Part shown: in pieces, positions 1 to 9,150 of the stretch | Numbering within the stretch: position 1 is the stretch's first letter | Layout of the letters: each line of letters begins with the position of its first letter | Source of the DNA: Candidatus Nitrososphaera evergladensis SR1 | GTDB lineage: Archaea; Thermoproteota; Nitrososphaeria; Nitrososphaerales; Nitrososphaeraceae | DNA: 64,000 nucleotides | Direction of reading: 5' to 3' | Assembly (NCBI RefSeq): GCF_000730285.1 | Contig: NZ_CP007174.1 | Coordinates: forward strand, 806,001-870,000 | The notes under the pieces: model-generated | What the model saw: the letters and a program-made list of their open reading frames with translations, nothing else | Database searches by the model: none | What the model was told of the DNA's origin: nothing | Made by a program: the position numbers and the translations under genes

Positions 1-1777
1 AGTCAAGGTCGACCATGTTGGCAGCCTCCTTTGCAGCCGCAGTCCCGCTGTTCATGGCAAGGCCGACGTCTGCCTTGGCAAGCGCCGGCGCGTCGTTGGT
101 GCCGTCGCCTACCATGCCTATGACGTGACCCCTGCCCTGCTCTTCTTCGACCTTTCTCAGCTTGTCGGTGGGCTTGGCCTCCGCTATCACTTGGTCAACG
201 TTTGCCTCGCGCGCAATGACCTCCGCAGTCAGCCTGTTGTCCCCAGTTATCATGACCGTGCTTATCCCAGTAGCCCTGACCTCGTCGAGCTTTTGCCGGA
301 TGTTTTCCTTGAGGTTGTCCTTTAGCGCAACGAGCCCTACGGCCGTCTTGTCAATCATCACGATGAGGGGCGTGCCGCCAGTCTTTGAGACTTCTTGGCA
401 CTTCCACTTTAGCTCGGCCTCGTTCAGGTTGTTGCCTGCCGTCGAGAGCATGGCGTCTATTGAACCTTTTAGGATCTTGGCGTTCCTGTTGGTGCGGGAG
501 ATCTCTTGCAGCATCGCCGCGACTTTGCAGCCGCTGCTTACCGGGCCGTTGAATGACTTGACTGTTTCCATTTTCTCAAGAGTCGCCCTCTTGCTCGGGA
601 TGAGCTCTATTCCGCTGTACCTCGTCTCCGCGCTGAACTCGATTGGCCTTGCAGTGATTATCTTTTCCAAGAGTGGCGGCACGAATTTCTTTGCCTCCGC
701 AAGGTCGATTATGGACTTGCCCTCGTGGGTGGTGTCGTGTATGGATGCCGCAAACGCCGCCTGGCCAATGTCCTCTTCTGTAAAGCCCTGCATCGGCACG
801 AACGCGACCGCGCTCCTGCTTCCTTCGGTGATGGTGCCCGTCTTGTCAAGCACCAGGACGTCGCAGTCGCCAGCAGCCTCTATTCCCTTGCCGGATTTTG
901 CAATGATGTTGTCGCGCCCAAGCCTGGTTATCCCGGCGACTCCGATTGCTGGAAGCAATGCCCCGATGGTGGTGGGCATCAGCGCCACCAAGAGCGCCAC
1001 GAGCGTCGCAATGTCCACAGGATATCCGAGGAAGCGGGCAAAGAACAGCAGGGTGCCAATTACCATGACAAATATTATCGACAGCCCTGCGAGGAGTATC
1101 GTCAGCGCGATTTCGTTCTTTGTCTTGGGCCTCGTCGCGCTTTCTATCAGGCCGACCATCTGGTCAAGAAAACTGCGTCCCATCTCTGACGTGATCTCTA
1201 TTAGCAGCTTGTCGCTTGCGACCCTTGTCCCTCCAATCACCCTGTCGCCCTTTTCCTTAAAGACGGGGTTTGATTCTCCAGTCATCATCGACTCGTCGAC
1301 AAACGCCTTGCCCTCGTTCACAAGACCGTCTCTGGGTATGACCTCTCCTGCGTGGACCATGACCTCGTCTCCCGGCTTTAGGATAGTTGAAGTAACCATC
1401 GTTTCCTTGTTGTTTGCCCACTTGCGCGCAGGAACTTCTTTTTCCAGGCTCCTAAGCGAGTCGACCCTTGCCCTTGCCTGGGCTTCAGAGAGCGACTCTG
1501 AAAACGTCGCAAACCACACCGTGAGGATGAGTATTACCGCGCTCTCTATGTAGAATGTTCTGCTCTGGTTCACGTATTCTTTGGATATGTCCGGAAACAC
1601 TGCAATCGCCAGGACCAGAAAGAACCCAACTTCAACTGCAAACATCACGGGGCTGTTTTTCGCCAGATAGTAAGGGCTCATTTTTGTGATTGAATCCAGG
1701 ATCACCCTGCCGCTTACCGCGGATCCCTTTTTTCCACGCGCTTTCTTTTCTGTCCGGATACTGTTGTTTTTGCTCAT
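1..1777 (-). CDS. kdpB: Potassium-transporting ATPase subunit B (partial, C-terminus outside window)
   Basis: P-type ATPase subunit that hydrolyses ATP to drive K+ uptake through KdpA in the membrane. Reading from the ATG at 1777, the protein has a basic N-terminal tail, two membrane helices, the actuator motif TGES near residue 168, two more helices with a proline-containing TM4, and the phosphorylation motif DKTGT near residue 310. The hinge motif MVGDGTNDAP lies close to the window edge, so the last membrane helices are missing. It starts 6 bases after the kdpA stop, giving the usual kdpA-kdpB order; kdpC would be expected beyond position 1. Motif assignment is direct; potassium specificity follows from the KdpA neighbour. 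Confidence 0.96.
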   Translation of the reverse strand, partial: MSKNNSIRTEKKARGKKGSAVSGRVILDSITKMSPYYLAKNSPVMFAVEVGFFLVLAIAVFPDISKEYVNQSRTFYIESAVILILTVWFATFSESLSEAQARARVDSLRSLEKEVPARKWANNKETMVTSTILKPGDEVMVHAGEVIPRDGLVNEGKAFVDESMMTGESNPVFKEKGDRVIGGTRVASDKLLIEITSEMGRSFLDQMVGLIESATRPKTKNEIALTILLAGLSIIFVMVIGTLLFFARFLGYPVDIATLVALLVALMPTTIGALLPAIGVAGITRLGRDNIIAKSGKGIEAAGDCDVLVLDKTGTITEGSRSAVAFVPMQGFTEEDIGQAAFAASIHDTTHEGKSIIDLAEAKKFVPPLLEKIITARPIEFSAETRYSGIELIPSKRATLEKMETVKSFNGPVSSGCKVAAMLQEISRTNRNAKILKGSIDAMLSTAGNNLNEAELKWKCQEVSKTGGTPLIVMIDKTAVGLVALKDNLKENIRQKLDEVRATGISTVMITGDNRLTAEVIAREANVDQVIAEAKPTDKLRKVEEEQGRGHVIGMVGDGTNDAPALAKADVGLAMNSGTAAAKEAANMVDLD

Positions 1778-1783
1778 CACTAT

Positions 1784-3393
1784 TCAACCTCCCATCGAAA
1801 ACGGCCCTATCGCCAGGAACGGAAAGAACGTCAGCGCAGTCAAAAGAAACGTCATCACGACCAGCACGGCTATGAACAGCGGCCCCTGCGTCTTGATGGG
1901 CTCGATGACTTCTTTTCTGTCCTTGACGGTGAACGAGCCTGCGATTGCCAGCATCAGGCCAATCGGGATGTACCTGCCAAGCAGCATCACGATTCCCGTT
2001 GAATAGTTCCAAAACGGCGTGTTGGCAGACGTGCCAAAATAGTCCGAGCCGTTGTTTGCAGCAGCCGACGTGTATTCGTAGAGCGTCTGCGTATATCCTG
2101 CGGCCGTGACCGCTGTTGTCTGCTGGCCCTGCATCCCAAGCACTCCTTGCGCGTCTCCGCTCACAAGCGATACTGCAGTCGGGATGAGTATCAGCGCAGG
2201 ATGTATCAGAAAAATAAACACCGCCAGCTTGATGTCATGCGAGCTTATCTTCATGCTCAGGTACTCTGGCGTCTTGCCCACCATCAACCCGACTATGAAC
2301 AGGGTCAGGACGACATAGACTATCATGGTCATCATGCCTGTTCCGTCCGCGCCGGGGATTGCCTGGACAAACATGCCCAGGAAAAGGCCGGTGACCGCGC
2401 TTGGCGACATGCCTGCAAGCGAGGACGCCACGGCTCCTGTGTTTGTGGACAGCGACCCAACGTTGAACAGCACGCTTCCAAAGCTGCCAAACCTGGTTTC
2501 AAGAAGTGCCGGCCCGCTTGCCTGCACAAGTGCTATTCCAAGCATCACTCCAAATCCTGCAAGCATTGCTATCAGAATAGAAACGCCTCTTCCCTTCCCG
2601 ACCAGCTTTGCAAAGGCGATTGGAAATGAAAGCGGTATGACAAGCATCAGGAACGTTTCAAACGGGTGGGCCGAGTTGGCAGAAAAGTAGCCTCCGCCGT
2701 TGCTTCCAAGCTGTTTTATGGACAAAAAGGATGCCACGGGGCCCATGACCATCGTCTGCTGGCCGCCCTCCAGCGTGCCAACTGTTGCCGACGAGGATAG
2801 CGTCTGCGGCACTCCAAAAACATCAAGAGCAGGGCAGAGACAAACGCCACGGGAAGCAAAAGCGTCACGATGACGCGGATAAAATCGACGTAAAAGTTGC
2901 CCAAGCCGAAATTTTTCCTGATGAATGCACGTATGAAAGCAAATGCTGCCGCAATGCCGGACGCCGGCGCGACAAACATCACAAAAGTCATCACTACCAT
3001 CTGCGAAAACACTGAAAGCTGCTGGTCGCCTGCATAGTGCTGAAGGTCCGTATTTGTGATAAAAGACGCCGCCGTGTGAAAGGCAAGGTCTGGGCTAAGG
3101 CCCGCTAGGCCCTGCGACACCGGCAGTACGCCCTGGGTCACCAGCATGACGAACACAAAACCCGCCACTATGGCGTTAGTCACTACAAGGGCAAGGAGGT
3201 ATTCCTTCCAGCTCATCTGCTGGTCCTTGTCAATTCCGACCATCCTGTAGAATCCGTTTTCAACTCTTGCCAGCGTCTTTTCCAGCGGCCTGCTCTCGTA
3301 CGTTATCATCCTTGCCATGTACATCCCAAACAGAACCGCCATCGTGACGGTGCTTCCAAGCAGTACGACTAGCTGCACGACTGGATCTGCCAA
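1784..3393 (-). CDS. kdpA: Potassium-transporting ATPase subunit A, interrupted by an apparent -1 frameshift
   Basis: K+-selective membrane subunit of the Kdp pump. The gene occurs in two overlapping frames. An N-terminal part (3393 down to about 2816) carries the first helices and the filter-like segment FITNTDLQHYAG. A C-terminal part (from about 2815 down to 1784) carries GVPQT, TLEGGQQ, the filter segment GSNGGGYFSAN and the segment STNTGAVAS. Homology passes from one frame to the other at a run of five T (minus strand) near 2816-2820; one extra T would restore a continuous protein of about 535 residues. This is either a sequencing or assembly error, a recent inactivation, or slippage-dependent expression. 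All other Kdp features look intact, so I favour an error or very recent mutation. Confidence 0.85.
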
Positions 3394-4038
3394 AATTATT
3401 ATTGCCTCCTAATCTGGCACTGAAGGGGCATGTCATCAGAATCTGACAGCAAAGAAATTCTGCCCAACTAGATCATCTAAACCGCATCTAGGATGTTGAA
3501 TATTAAAGGGTTGTGAAAACAAAAATGTGGAAAAGTTTTATTTTTGCTATCTGATATTACAAGAAATTACATGGCATCGAGCTCATGGCAGTAGAGGACT
3601 GCCACCTTTGTAGCTCTTATTTTCAAAAAGACATTTTTGCCGGGCCGTTTTTTTGCCATCCTGCTTATAAAGCGTCACGCTCGGTCCTTGCACACACAAG
3701 CAAATGCACTATATTTTCAACTTTGGCGCAACAACAAGAATGAATTCTACGATCCTTGCCAGTTTTGAGAAGACTAGCAATTCCAGTTCAGTTCAATGGA
3801 TTTACTATGGTTCTAGCCAAAAGTGCCGCGGCTAACCGAAAGGGAAAAGTTGCAATTTGCTGTTTTTATTCCAACATCTCATACGGCAAACGAAAATAAC
3901 ATCAAGCTTTTCTGCGTACAAAAAAGAATATTTTGGGTAATCTCAACAATGCACACATATTTTGTGTATTGCTATAGAATAGAGAAATGCAATAGAACCT
4001 GGTTCTATCAAAAGGCCAGATTTGCCGGAAAAGGAAAC
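3394..4038. other. Intergenic region without a convincing gene
   Basis: AT-rich stretch between the kdpA start and the TFS stop. The kdpA promoter should lie in the first 100 or so bases, but I cannot single out one TATA element. The only longer open frame (3823-4044, plus) has a base composition and amino-acid content typical of chance ORFs and runs into the TFS stop. I see no RNA gene or repeat. Confidence 0.5.
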
Positions 4039-4365
4039 CTATGAGTAATTGCGCCAGGTGTGGTTGCACTTGGTGCACCTGAAAAACTGGGTCGTGGCCT
4101 CGTCAGCCGACCTCGTCTGGAGCATCCACCATACCGCCGTGTTGTTGTCACAGGTCGGGCACTGGATGGTTATCGTGGGCAGGTCCTGCTGCTTATTGTC
4201 GTCGTCCATCACCTTGAGCGACGCATCTCTACCTGTGACCTGCTTGACTTCTGTCACGCTCTTGCCGTCAGAAGCGCCCTTTTTTGCTTTAAAGCCGCAC
4301 TTTTGGCAGACAACATCGTCGCCTGACGGCCTTAATCTGGTCTGGCATTCTGGGCAAAAGCGCAT
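4039..4365 (-). CDS. tfs: Transcription elongation factor TFS (TFIIS/Rpo-associated zinc-ribbon protein)
   Basis: Small two-zinc-ribbon protein that enters the RNA polymerase secondary channel and stimulates transcript cleavage to rescue stalled complexes. The 108-residue length fits. The N-terminal ribbon has CPECQ and CQKC pairs (about residues 4-22). The C-terminal ribbon has CPTCDN and CTKCNHTWR. Between them the loop reads RSADEATTQFF, which contains the acidic Asp-Glu pair that acts at the polymerase active site. It is 26 bases downstream of the Rpo11 gene in the same direction, so the two are probably one operon. Confidence 0.96.
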   Translation of the reverse strand: MRFCPECQTRLRPSGDDVVCQKCGFKAKKGASDGKSVTEVKQVTGRDASLKVMDDDNKQQDLPTITIQCPTCDNNTAVWWMLQTRSADEATTQFFRCTKCNHTWRNYS

Positions 4366-4391
4366 ATACTGTGAATCCCCTCACACGTTTT

Positions 4392-4667
4392 TTACTTTAG
4401 CGCCGCCTTGACAAGGCCGGCAAGCTCTTTGGAATAATCCGCAGCAGAAACTGCAGCGTCTTGGATGACTTCGGCGGGATCCTTTCTCTTTGTCACGACC
4501 CTCATCTTGAAATCCTTGGTGAGTGGGTGCTGGAGCATCACTCCTGCAAAATCAACGCTTTTTTCCTTCAAGAGCTCGTGCTGGACGATGTAGAGGATAG
4601 AGATGTCTTCCTCACGCACTTTGAGCTCAAGTTCATTGTCCTTAAAATCGGTGATCTCGGCAAGCAT
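4392..4667 (-). CDS. rpo11: DNA-directed RNA polymerase subunit Rpo11 (RpoL)
   Basis: Assembly-platform subunit of archaeal RNA polymerase (RPB11/RpoL family), which pairs with Rpo3. The 91-residue product reads from MLAEITDFKDNELEL; the core has VQHELL and LQHPLTKDFKMRV, the family's dimerisation and beta-sheet signature. A longer reading frame extends to 4733, but its added residues are unrelated to the family and overlap the divergent gene. A TATA-like ATTTATATCC element (minus strand, about 4695-4705) lies about 30 bases before the ATG at 4667, supporting the shorter start. Confidence 0.95.
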   Translation of the reverse strand: MLAEITDFKDNELELKVREEDISILYIVQHELLKEKSVDFAGVMLQHPLTKDFKMRVVTKRKDPAEVIQDAAVSAADYSKELAGLVKAALK

Positions 4668-4726
4668 GATACGTAACAGAGAAAGACAACTACTTATTGA
4701 GGATATAAATGATACCATGCGGGATA

Positions 4727-5236
4727 TTGTCAAGCTACATCAGCGGCGCAACTCTTGAAAAATCGCACGACACGGTCAAGGCTGACCAGCCGCTCACGTT
4801 GAGCCTAAGCTTCAAGATAGACGGGGCCATTCGCGAGGCGTTTTCCCAAAAGAACTGGGAAAAGGCGTACAACAAGCACGACAATGGCTTCCGCATGACC
4901 ATTGAAGTGGACATAAAGTCTGGCAGAAAGACCGTCATGCCGCTAAAGTTCGTGAGAAAGGCCGCGCTGTTCTGGACCAGAAACCCCAAGATACCGCACA
5001 GGATATGGGTGTCAGTCGTCAAGGACGAGACGCCGTTTTACCCGCTATCTGAAGAAGAGGCCAGGTTGCTTTTGTTCGATGTAAACAAGGTGATAGAGCT
5101 GTCGGGAACCGAGCTTGCGTCAGGCGCCCACAGGCTGTCGGCCGATATACGCGTATACTGGGGCAAGCACGATTACACGGAACCTGTGGAAATATCGGCC
5201 AAGTCAAACGAAGTAGAACTGCGCGCCGTTGCCTAA
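4727..5236 (+). CDS. Conserved hypothetical protein
   Basis: Protein of about 170 residues with no family I recognise. It is soluble in appearance, with no signal peptide or membrane segment, and has mixed alpha/beta character; one aromatic-rich stretch reads RIWVSVVKDETPFYPL. Codon use and GC match the neighbours, so it is very likely expressed. A TATA-like GATATAAATG at 4701-4710 suggests transcription starts near 4730, which favours the TTG at 4727 over the ATG at 4709. It is divergent from rpo11 with a short shared promoter region. Confidence 0.7.
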   Translation: MSSYISGATLEKSHDTVKADQPLTLSLSFKIDGAIREAFSQKNWEKAYNKHDNGFRMTIEVDIKSGRKTVMPLKFVRKAALFWTRNPKIPHRIWVSVVKDETPFYPLSEEEARLLLFDVNKVIELSGTELASGAHRLSADIRVYWGKHDYTEPVEISAKSNEVELRAVA

Positions 5237-5312
5237 GATTCGCAGCGTAACAAATTCCATTATATTGTTGCTGCAAGCGGCCAATGTTTATTAGTTGGTT
5301 TGGTCATTAATC

Positions 5313-5326
5313 GTTAGGTTACTAAC
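5313..5326 (+). promoter_or_regulatory. Inverted repeat just before the marR start, candidate operator
   Basis: GTTAG and CTAAC arms separated by four bases end four bases before the MarR start codon at 5330. A MarR dimer commonly represses its own gene from such a site. The assignment is inference from position and symmetry only. Confidence 0.35.
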
Positions 5327-5329
5327 TAA

Positions 5330-5812
5330 ATGCAAAAGAACATTCAAGCTAACCTTGGATTGACGTTTAAAAACGCCGTTATCATGATGCAGAAGGCGTT
5401 TGATTTCGATCTCCGGAAGAACGTGGGGATCAACTGGAGCCAGGCAAAAGTGATCATGACGCTTGCGCAAAAGAATGGGGTGGCACAGAAAGAAATCGCA
5501 GACGGCATCTGCATCGAGGCCCCGACGCTCGTCCCGATTATAGACAAGATGGAGCGCGAAGGGCTGGTCGAGAGGAGGCAGGACATGGCCGACCGGAGGA
5601 ACAACAGGGTATACCTCACTGACAGATCGCGATCGCTCCAGAATGCCATAGACGAGAGCATAGCGCGGGTAAGGAAGGTGGCGTACAAGGGCATAACAAA
5701 AGGCGATCTGGAAACCACCATGGAAGTCCTGGAAACGATCACCAAAAACGCCTCCGACTATCTAGAGTCGCAGGCTCCCGTTGCAGAGGTCCAAAAAGCC
5801 GCAAGGCAGTGA
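5330..5812 (+). CDS. MarR-family transcriptional regulator
   Basis: Winged-helix dimeric repressor of 160 residues. The recognition region reads KEIADGICIEAPTLVPIIDKM and is followed by the wing with the MarR signature DMADRRNNRVYLTDR (about residues 85-99). Helical ends provide the dimer interface. It is followed after 11 bases by a DHA2-type multidrug exporter in the same direction, the classic arrangement in which the MarR protein represses the pump and is released by a ligand. The target and ligand are inferred from context, not seen. Confidence 0.93.
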   Translation: MQKNIQANLGLTFKNAVIMMQKAFDFDLRKNVGINWSQAKVIMTLAQKNGVAQKEIADGICIEAPTLVPIIDKMEREGLVERRQDMADRRNNRVYLTDRSRSLQNAIDESIARVRKVAYKGITKGDLETTMEVLETITKNASDYLESQAPVAEVQKAARQ

Positions 5813-5823
5813 GATGATTTTTC

Positions 5824-7317
5824 ATGGAAAAAGAAAAAAGCCAAAACCCAGACAAGATCCCGCTTTCTGCGTGGAAGACGCTTGCGATTCTCAGCTCCAT
5901 CGCCACGATGGTGATGTACGTCGAAACAATGCTCGTGCCGTCGCTTCCGCACATCATGCGCGAGTTCTCGCTCCCCTACAGCATATCGCCGTGGATATTG
6001 ACCACCTACCTGATAGCCGGCGCGGTGATGACGCCGATTGCAAGCAGCCTTGCCAACCTGCACGGCAAGAAAAAAGTGCTCATGTGCATAATGCTCGTCT
6101 ATGCCGCAGGCGTGGTAGTCGGCGGGATCACAAACGACTTTTACAGCTTTATCGTGGCGAGGGGTATGCAGGGAGTGGGCATGGCAATGTTCCCACTTGC
6201 CTTCAGCATAATAAGAGAGCAGTTCCCAAGGAGCCGGCTTGCCATAGGGCAGGGCATAATCACGTCCATGTTTGCAAGTGGGTCGATACTGGGACTGCTC
6301 GTGGGAGCCGGGATTGCAGAGGCGTTTGGATGGAGGATGACGTTCCTTTCAATAGTGCCCATCACGGGCCTCTTGCTCTTTGTCATCATGCGGTCAATAC
6401 GCGAAGGCCAAGTCCACCCGCAGTGGCGGCAACAGCAGCAAGGCAGCGCCGAGCAGGCCGGACCCAAGCCGTCGCTTGACGTCTATGGCGCAATTGCGCT
6501 TGCCATAGTGATAACATCTTTCCTGCTCCTCCTCACGTACATCCGGCCGGACGCCGGCGCCGGAGGCAACAGTAGTAGCAGCATGCCGACGCTGCTTGCG
6601 ATATCCGGGGTCTGCGCCGCGTCGCTTGCAGCGTTCGTGCTCATAGAGCGCAAGGCCACAAACCCGGTTGTAGACTATCGCCTCTTCAAGAACAAGACGC
6701 TGCTCTTTGGAAATGTCATGATAGTGGTCATCGGCTTTTCGATGTTCATGGTGTTCCAGACCATTCCGATACTTGCGGAAAGCCCCAAGCCGATAGGCTT
6801 TGGCGCAAACGTCACAGAGGCGGCAACCATACAGCTTCCATTCGCAGTGATCCTGCTGATATTCGGGCCGACCTCCGGGTTTATCGTGTCAAAGATGGGC
6901 TCAATACGCCCAGCGATAATCGGGAGCGCCGTCAACGTCCTCGGCTTTGTACTGCTCGCTACGTTCCACTCGATTCCCTGGATGGTGTCCATAAGCCTTG
7001 CGATAATCTCCACGGGGCTGTCGCTTGGTAGCGTGGGCATCATGAACATCATACTGCTGAGCACGCCACAGCGCCAGATGGTGTCGTCCCTCGGCAACAC
7101 CACGCTATTCAGGATAATCGGAAGCTCTGTGGGGCCCGCCGTGGCCGGGGTGCTGATGCAGACCCACCTTGTGGCCGCAGACGGGGTTTCCGGCACGTTC
7201 CCCGCGCCAGAGACCTACACGATGATATTTGTCGGTGCCGCGGTCATGGCGGTTCTGTCGGTAGTGATATCGGTGCTTTTGAGAAAAGAGCTGCCGGTTT
7301 CGCTGCGCGCCATCTGA
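5824..7317 (+). CDS. MFS drug exporter, DHA2 (EmrB/QacA) type
   Basis: Membrane transporter of 497 residues with a short hydrophilic N-terminus and about 14 hydrophobic segments, the number typical of the DHA2 class. The loop after TM2 reads ANLHGKKKVLM, a variant of the MFS motif A, and TM5 contains GPxxGG-like sequence in the form GSILGLLVGAGIAEAFGWR. A hydrophilic, Gln-rich loop lies between the halves (about residues 200-220). Export of toxic organic compounds by proton antiport is inferred from family membership and from co-transcription with the upstream MarR gene. Confidence 0.92.
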   Translation: MEKEKSQNPDKIPLSAWKTLAILSSIATMVMYVETMLVPSLPHIMREFSLPYSISPWILTTYLIAGAVMTPIASSLANLHGKKKVLMCIMLVYAAGVVVGGITNDFYSFIVARGMQGVGMAMFPLAFSIIREQFPRSRLAIGQGIITSMFASGSILGLLVGAGIAEAFGWRMTFLSIVPITGLLLFVIMRSIREGQVHPQWRQQQQGSAEQAGPKPSLDVYGAIALAIVITSFLLLLTYIRPDAGAGGNSSSSMPTLLAISGVCAASLAAFVLIERKATNPVVDYRLFKNKTLLFGNVMIVVIGFSMFMVFQTIPILAESPKPIGFGANVTEAATIQLPFAVILLIFGPTSGFIVSKMGSIRPAIIGSAVNVLGFVLLATFHSIPWMVSISLAIISTGLSLGSVGIMNIILLSTPQRQMVSSLGNTTLFRIIGSSVGPAVAGVLMQTHLVAADGVSGTFPAPETYTMIFVGAAVMAVLSVVISVLLRKELPVSLRAI

Positions 7318-7362
7318 CAGGATCCATGTGGATTTATAAGATAAAGGCACGAATATTGCCTC

Positions 7363-8433
7363 ATGATGCAGGGCGAGGTTCCCGGCAGGGACGCAGAGCT
7401 TGGCGTTGCACTGCCAAACGGCAGGGTGAGGTGCACGGCTTGCGCCCGCTACTGTGAGATACCCGAGGGAAAGACCGGCCTGTGCGGCGTCCGGGGAGTG
7501 GTCGACAACAAGCTGCGGCTGTTTGTGTACGGCCGGGTGATAGCCGGCAATGTCGACCCGATAGAGAAAAAGCCCGTCACTCATTACCAGCCAGGTTCGT
7601 CGATATTTTCCATTGCGACAACCGGCTGTAACTGGTTATGCCAGTACTGCCAGAACTATGACATTTCGCAGCGAAGAAAGGTGGAGGGGACGGAAATGAC
7701 ACCCGAGCAGGTAGTACAGGCTGCAGAGACGCAGGGCGCGCAGGGCATGGCCTACACATACAACGAGCCGTCAATATTTATCGAGTTTGCCCGCGACTGC
7801 GGCATTGAGGCACACAAGCGGGGCATATTCAACATCTTTGTGTCAAACGGCTACGACACGCCCGAGTCCGTGAATGAAATGTCCAAGTTCCTTGACTGCA
7901 TCACCGTCGATTTCAAGGGCTCCGGCAAGCAAGAATTTGTCAGGCGTTACATCGGCATACCAAGCGCCGACCCGATATTTCAGACGCTCAAAGAGATAAA
8001 GAGCAAGACGAAAATCCACGTCGAAGTGACGGACCTTATAGTGCCCAAGGTGGGCGACGACTTGGAGCAGGCAAAAAAGCTGTGCAGGTTCGTACACGAC
8101 GAGCTTGGGCCTGACACGCCAATTCACTTCCTGCGCTTCCACCCTGACTACAAGATGATGGAGTTTGGGCTGACGCCGGTAGAGACCCTTGAAAAGCACT
8201 ACCAGGTTGCAAAAAATGAAGGCCTGACGTACGCATACCTTGGAAACGTGCCCGGGCATCCTCTTGAGGACACGTACTGCCCCGGCTGCAATTCAGTTGC
8301 AATAGGGCGCTATGGCTTTAACGTCGATGAATGGAACCTTGACGCCGACAACCGCTGCAAGACCTGCGGCTGCAAGCTTCCAATAGTAGGCACCCTGCAC
8401 AAGCAAAAACGACGCTTCCAGTTTGTAGTATAG
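7363..8433 (+). CDS. amrS: AmmeMemoRadiSam-system radical SAM enzyme (AmrS/PflA-like)
   Basis: Radical S-adenosylmethionine protein of 356 residues. An N-terminal zinc-like module CTACARYC...GLCGVRG (about residues 24-45) precedes the cluster motif GCNWLCQYCQNYD, the CxxxCxxC site that binds the 4Fe-4S cluster. Additional Cys pairs (CPGC, CKTCGCK) occur near the C-terminus. This layout matches the radical SAM member of the AmmeMemoRadiSam group, whose substrate is not established. A Memo or AMMECR1 partner is not in the window. The gene is followed closely by tRNA-Pro. Confidence 0.92.
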   Translation: MMQGEVPGRDAELGVALPNGRVRCTACARYCEIPEGKTGLCGVRGVVDNKLRLFVYGRVIAGNVDPIEKKPVTHYQPGSSIFSIATTGCNWLCQYCQNYDISQRRKVEGTEMTPEQVVQAAETQGAQGMAYTYNEPSIFIEFARDCGIEAHKRGIFNIFVSNGYDTPESVNEMSKFLDCITVDFKGSGKQEFVRRYIGIPSADPIFQTLKEIKSKTKIHVEVTDLIVPKVGDDLEQAKKLCRFVHDELGPDTPIHFLRFHPDYKMMEFGLTPVETLEKHYQVAKNEGLTYAYLGNVPGHPLEDTYCPGCNSVAIGRYGFNVDEWNLDADNRCKTCGCKLPIVGTLHKQKRRFQFVV

Positions 8434-8464
8434 GTTAAAATTGCGCTTGCCGCCCGCAGTCTGC

Positions 8465-8539
8465 GGGGTCGTTGTCTAGCTTGGTTAGGATGCCAGCCTT
8501 GGGCGCTGGAGGTCGCTGGTTCGAATCCGGCCGACCCCA
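8465..8539 (+). tRNA. tRNA-Pro (anticodon UGG)
   Basis: Complete cloverleaf: acceptor arm GGGGTCG pairs with CGACCCC, discriminator A at 8539. The anticodon arm CCAGC-CTTGGGC-GCTGG gives anticodon TGG. The T arm contains GGTTCGAATCC. CCA is not encoded. The 3' 44 bases are the attachment site of the neighbouring integrated element, so the element restored the tRNA 3' end when it inserted. Confidence 0.95.
8496..8539 (+). repeat. attL: 44-bp direct repeat, tRNA-Pro 3' end
   Basis: Identical to 12844-12887 over all 44 bases; the flanking bases differ on both sides (8495/12843 and 8540/12888). It covers the anticodon loop through the discriminator base of tRNA-Pro, a usual target region for archaeal tyrosine recombinases. 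Confidence 0.95.
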
Positions 8540-8782
8540 CTCTCTCATTAATTCATCGTTACCAAGGTTGCTAACTATGCTAGCCAATAGGTCTACCTTT
8601 GTATTTAAAGAGGTCAACCTTTGGTCTACCTTCGCGCTGGCGGTCGCATCGCTAACTACAGCCACTTTGGCCCTTGCAAAGTCACGCAGAAATTGGCCTA
8701 AAGTCGAGTAGCCAGACTGCTCTAGTAGTCGATTTAATGCTATTAGGTCAGTCTGTGACAGCTTGGCGCTAATTACTGGCAT
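8540..8782 (-). pseudogene. int: Integrase N-terminal fragment, int(N)
   Basis: First 81 residues of the SSV-type integrase, from the ATG at 8782 up to the attL repeat. The sequence begins MPVISAKLSQTDLIALNRLL and looks like an alpha-helical N-terminal DNA-binding or oligomerisation region. In the integrated state the frame runs on into antisense tRNA sequence and stops at 8435, so this copy makes no recombinase. Its frame at the repeat boundary (codon starting at 8539) is the same as that of int(C) (codon starting at 12887). It overlaps the upstream 117-residue gene by 10 bases, so the two are translationally linked. Confidence 0.9.
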
Positions 8783-9126
8783 TTGTCAATTACCCTCGCT
8801 AATTCTGACTTGGCTTTGGCCTTGTCAATGTCGCCGGCCAGGTATCTCTCAATGACGCTACGAGCATACGGTAAGGCTGTGACTGCCCTAGCCTTGATCA
8901 AATTAGGGTCTTTAGCATCAATGTCTTTGACATTACCAAGTAACCGCCATTTCTGCTTGCCTGCGACTCTGGTGATGTGGTAAAGGTATTCTTGTTGGCC
9001 TAACTTCTTGACGGTGTACGCACCTTTGGCCTTTGTCTCTTGATGCATGATTAAGTCATCGGCGGCAAAGCCTTTAGATGACTTTGCAGTCTTGGGCTTG
9101 TGCGCGCCTGTGTCACGCTTACGCAT
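8773..9126 (-). CDS. Small basic protein of the integrated element, upstream of integrase
   Basis: 117 residues from the ATG at 9126 (a TTG at 9132 is also in frame). Lys/Arg-rich at the start (MRKRDTGAHKPKTAKSS) and with further basic residues throughout, no membrane segment. I recognise no family. It shares a promoter and a 10-base overlap with int(N), so it is a candidate recombination directionality factor or regulator acting with the integrase; this is inference from position and charge. A TATA-like CTTAAATAC and an overlapping palindrome precede it. Confidence 0.75.
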   Translation of the reverse strand: MRKRDTGAHKPKTAKSSKGFAADDLIMHQETKAKGAYTVKKLGQQEYLYHITRVAGKQKWRLLGNVKDIDAKDPNLIKARAVTALPYARSVIERYLAGDIDKAKAKSELARVIDKCQ

Positions 9127-9134
9127 GGTCAACC

Positions 9135-9150
9135 TTACTAAAGTTAGTAT
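9135..9150 (-). promoter_or_regulatory. Palindromic operator at the int-operon promoter
   Basis: TTACTAAAGTTAGTAT, a 16-base imperfect palindrome, abuts and partly overlaps the TATA-like element (minus strand CTTAAATAC, about 9147-9155) of the 117-residue gene and integrase operon. It matches the perfect palindrome at 11024-11039 in 14 of 16 positions, pointing to one regulator for both promoters. Confidence 0.6.

Noticed and set aside
162-1553. Long plus-strand open frame (463 codons) over kdpB
   Set aside because: It is antisense to kdpB, whose P-type ATPase motifs are clear on the minus strand; high-GC codon structure creates the mirror frame.
3823-4044. Plus-strand 73-codon frame
   Set aside because: Composition is unlike neighbouring genes, no promoter is visible and it runs into the TFS gene.
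8435-8782. A 115-residue minus-strand protein overlapping tRNA-Pro
   Set aside because: Only the part 8540-8782 is real integrase N-terminus; the remainder is antisense tRNA and host sequence read through the attachment site.
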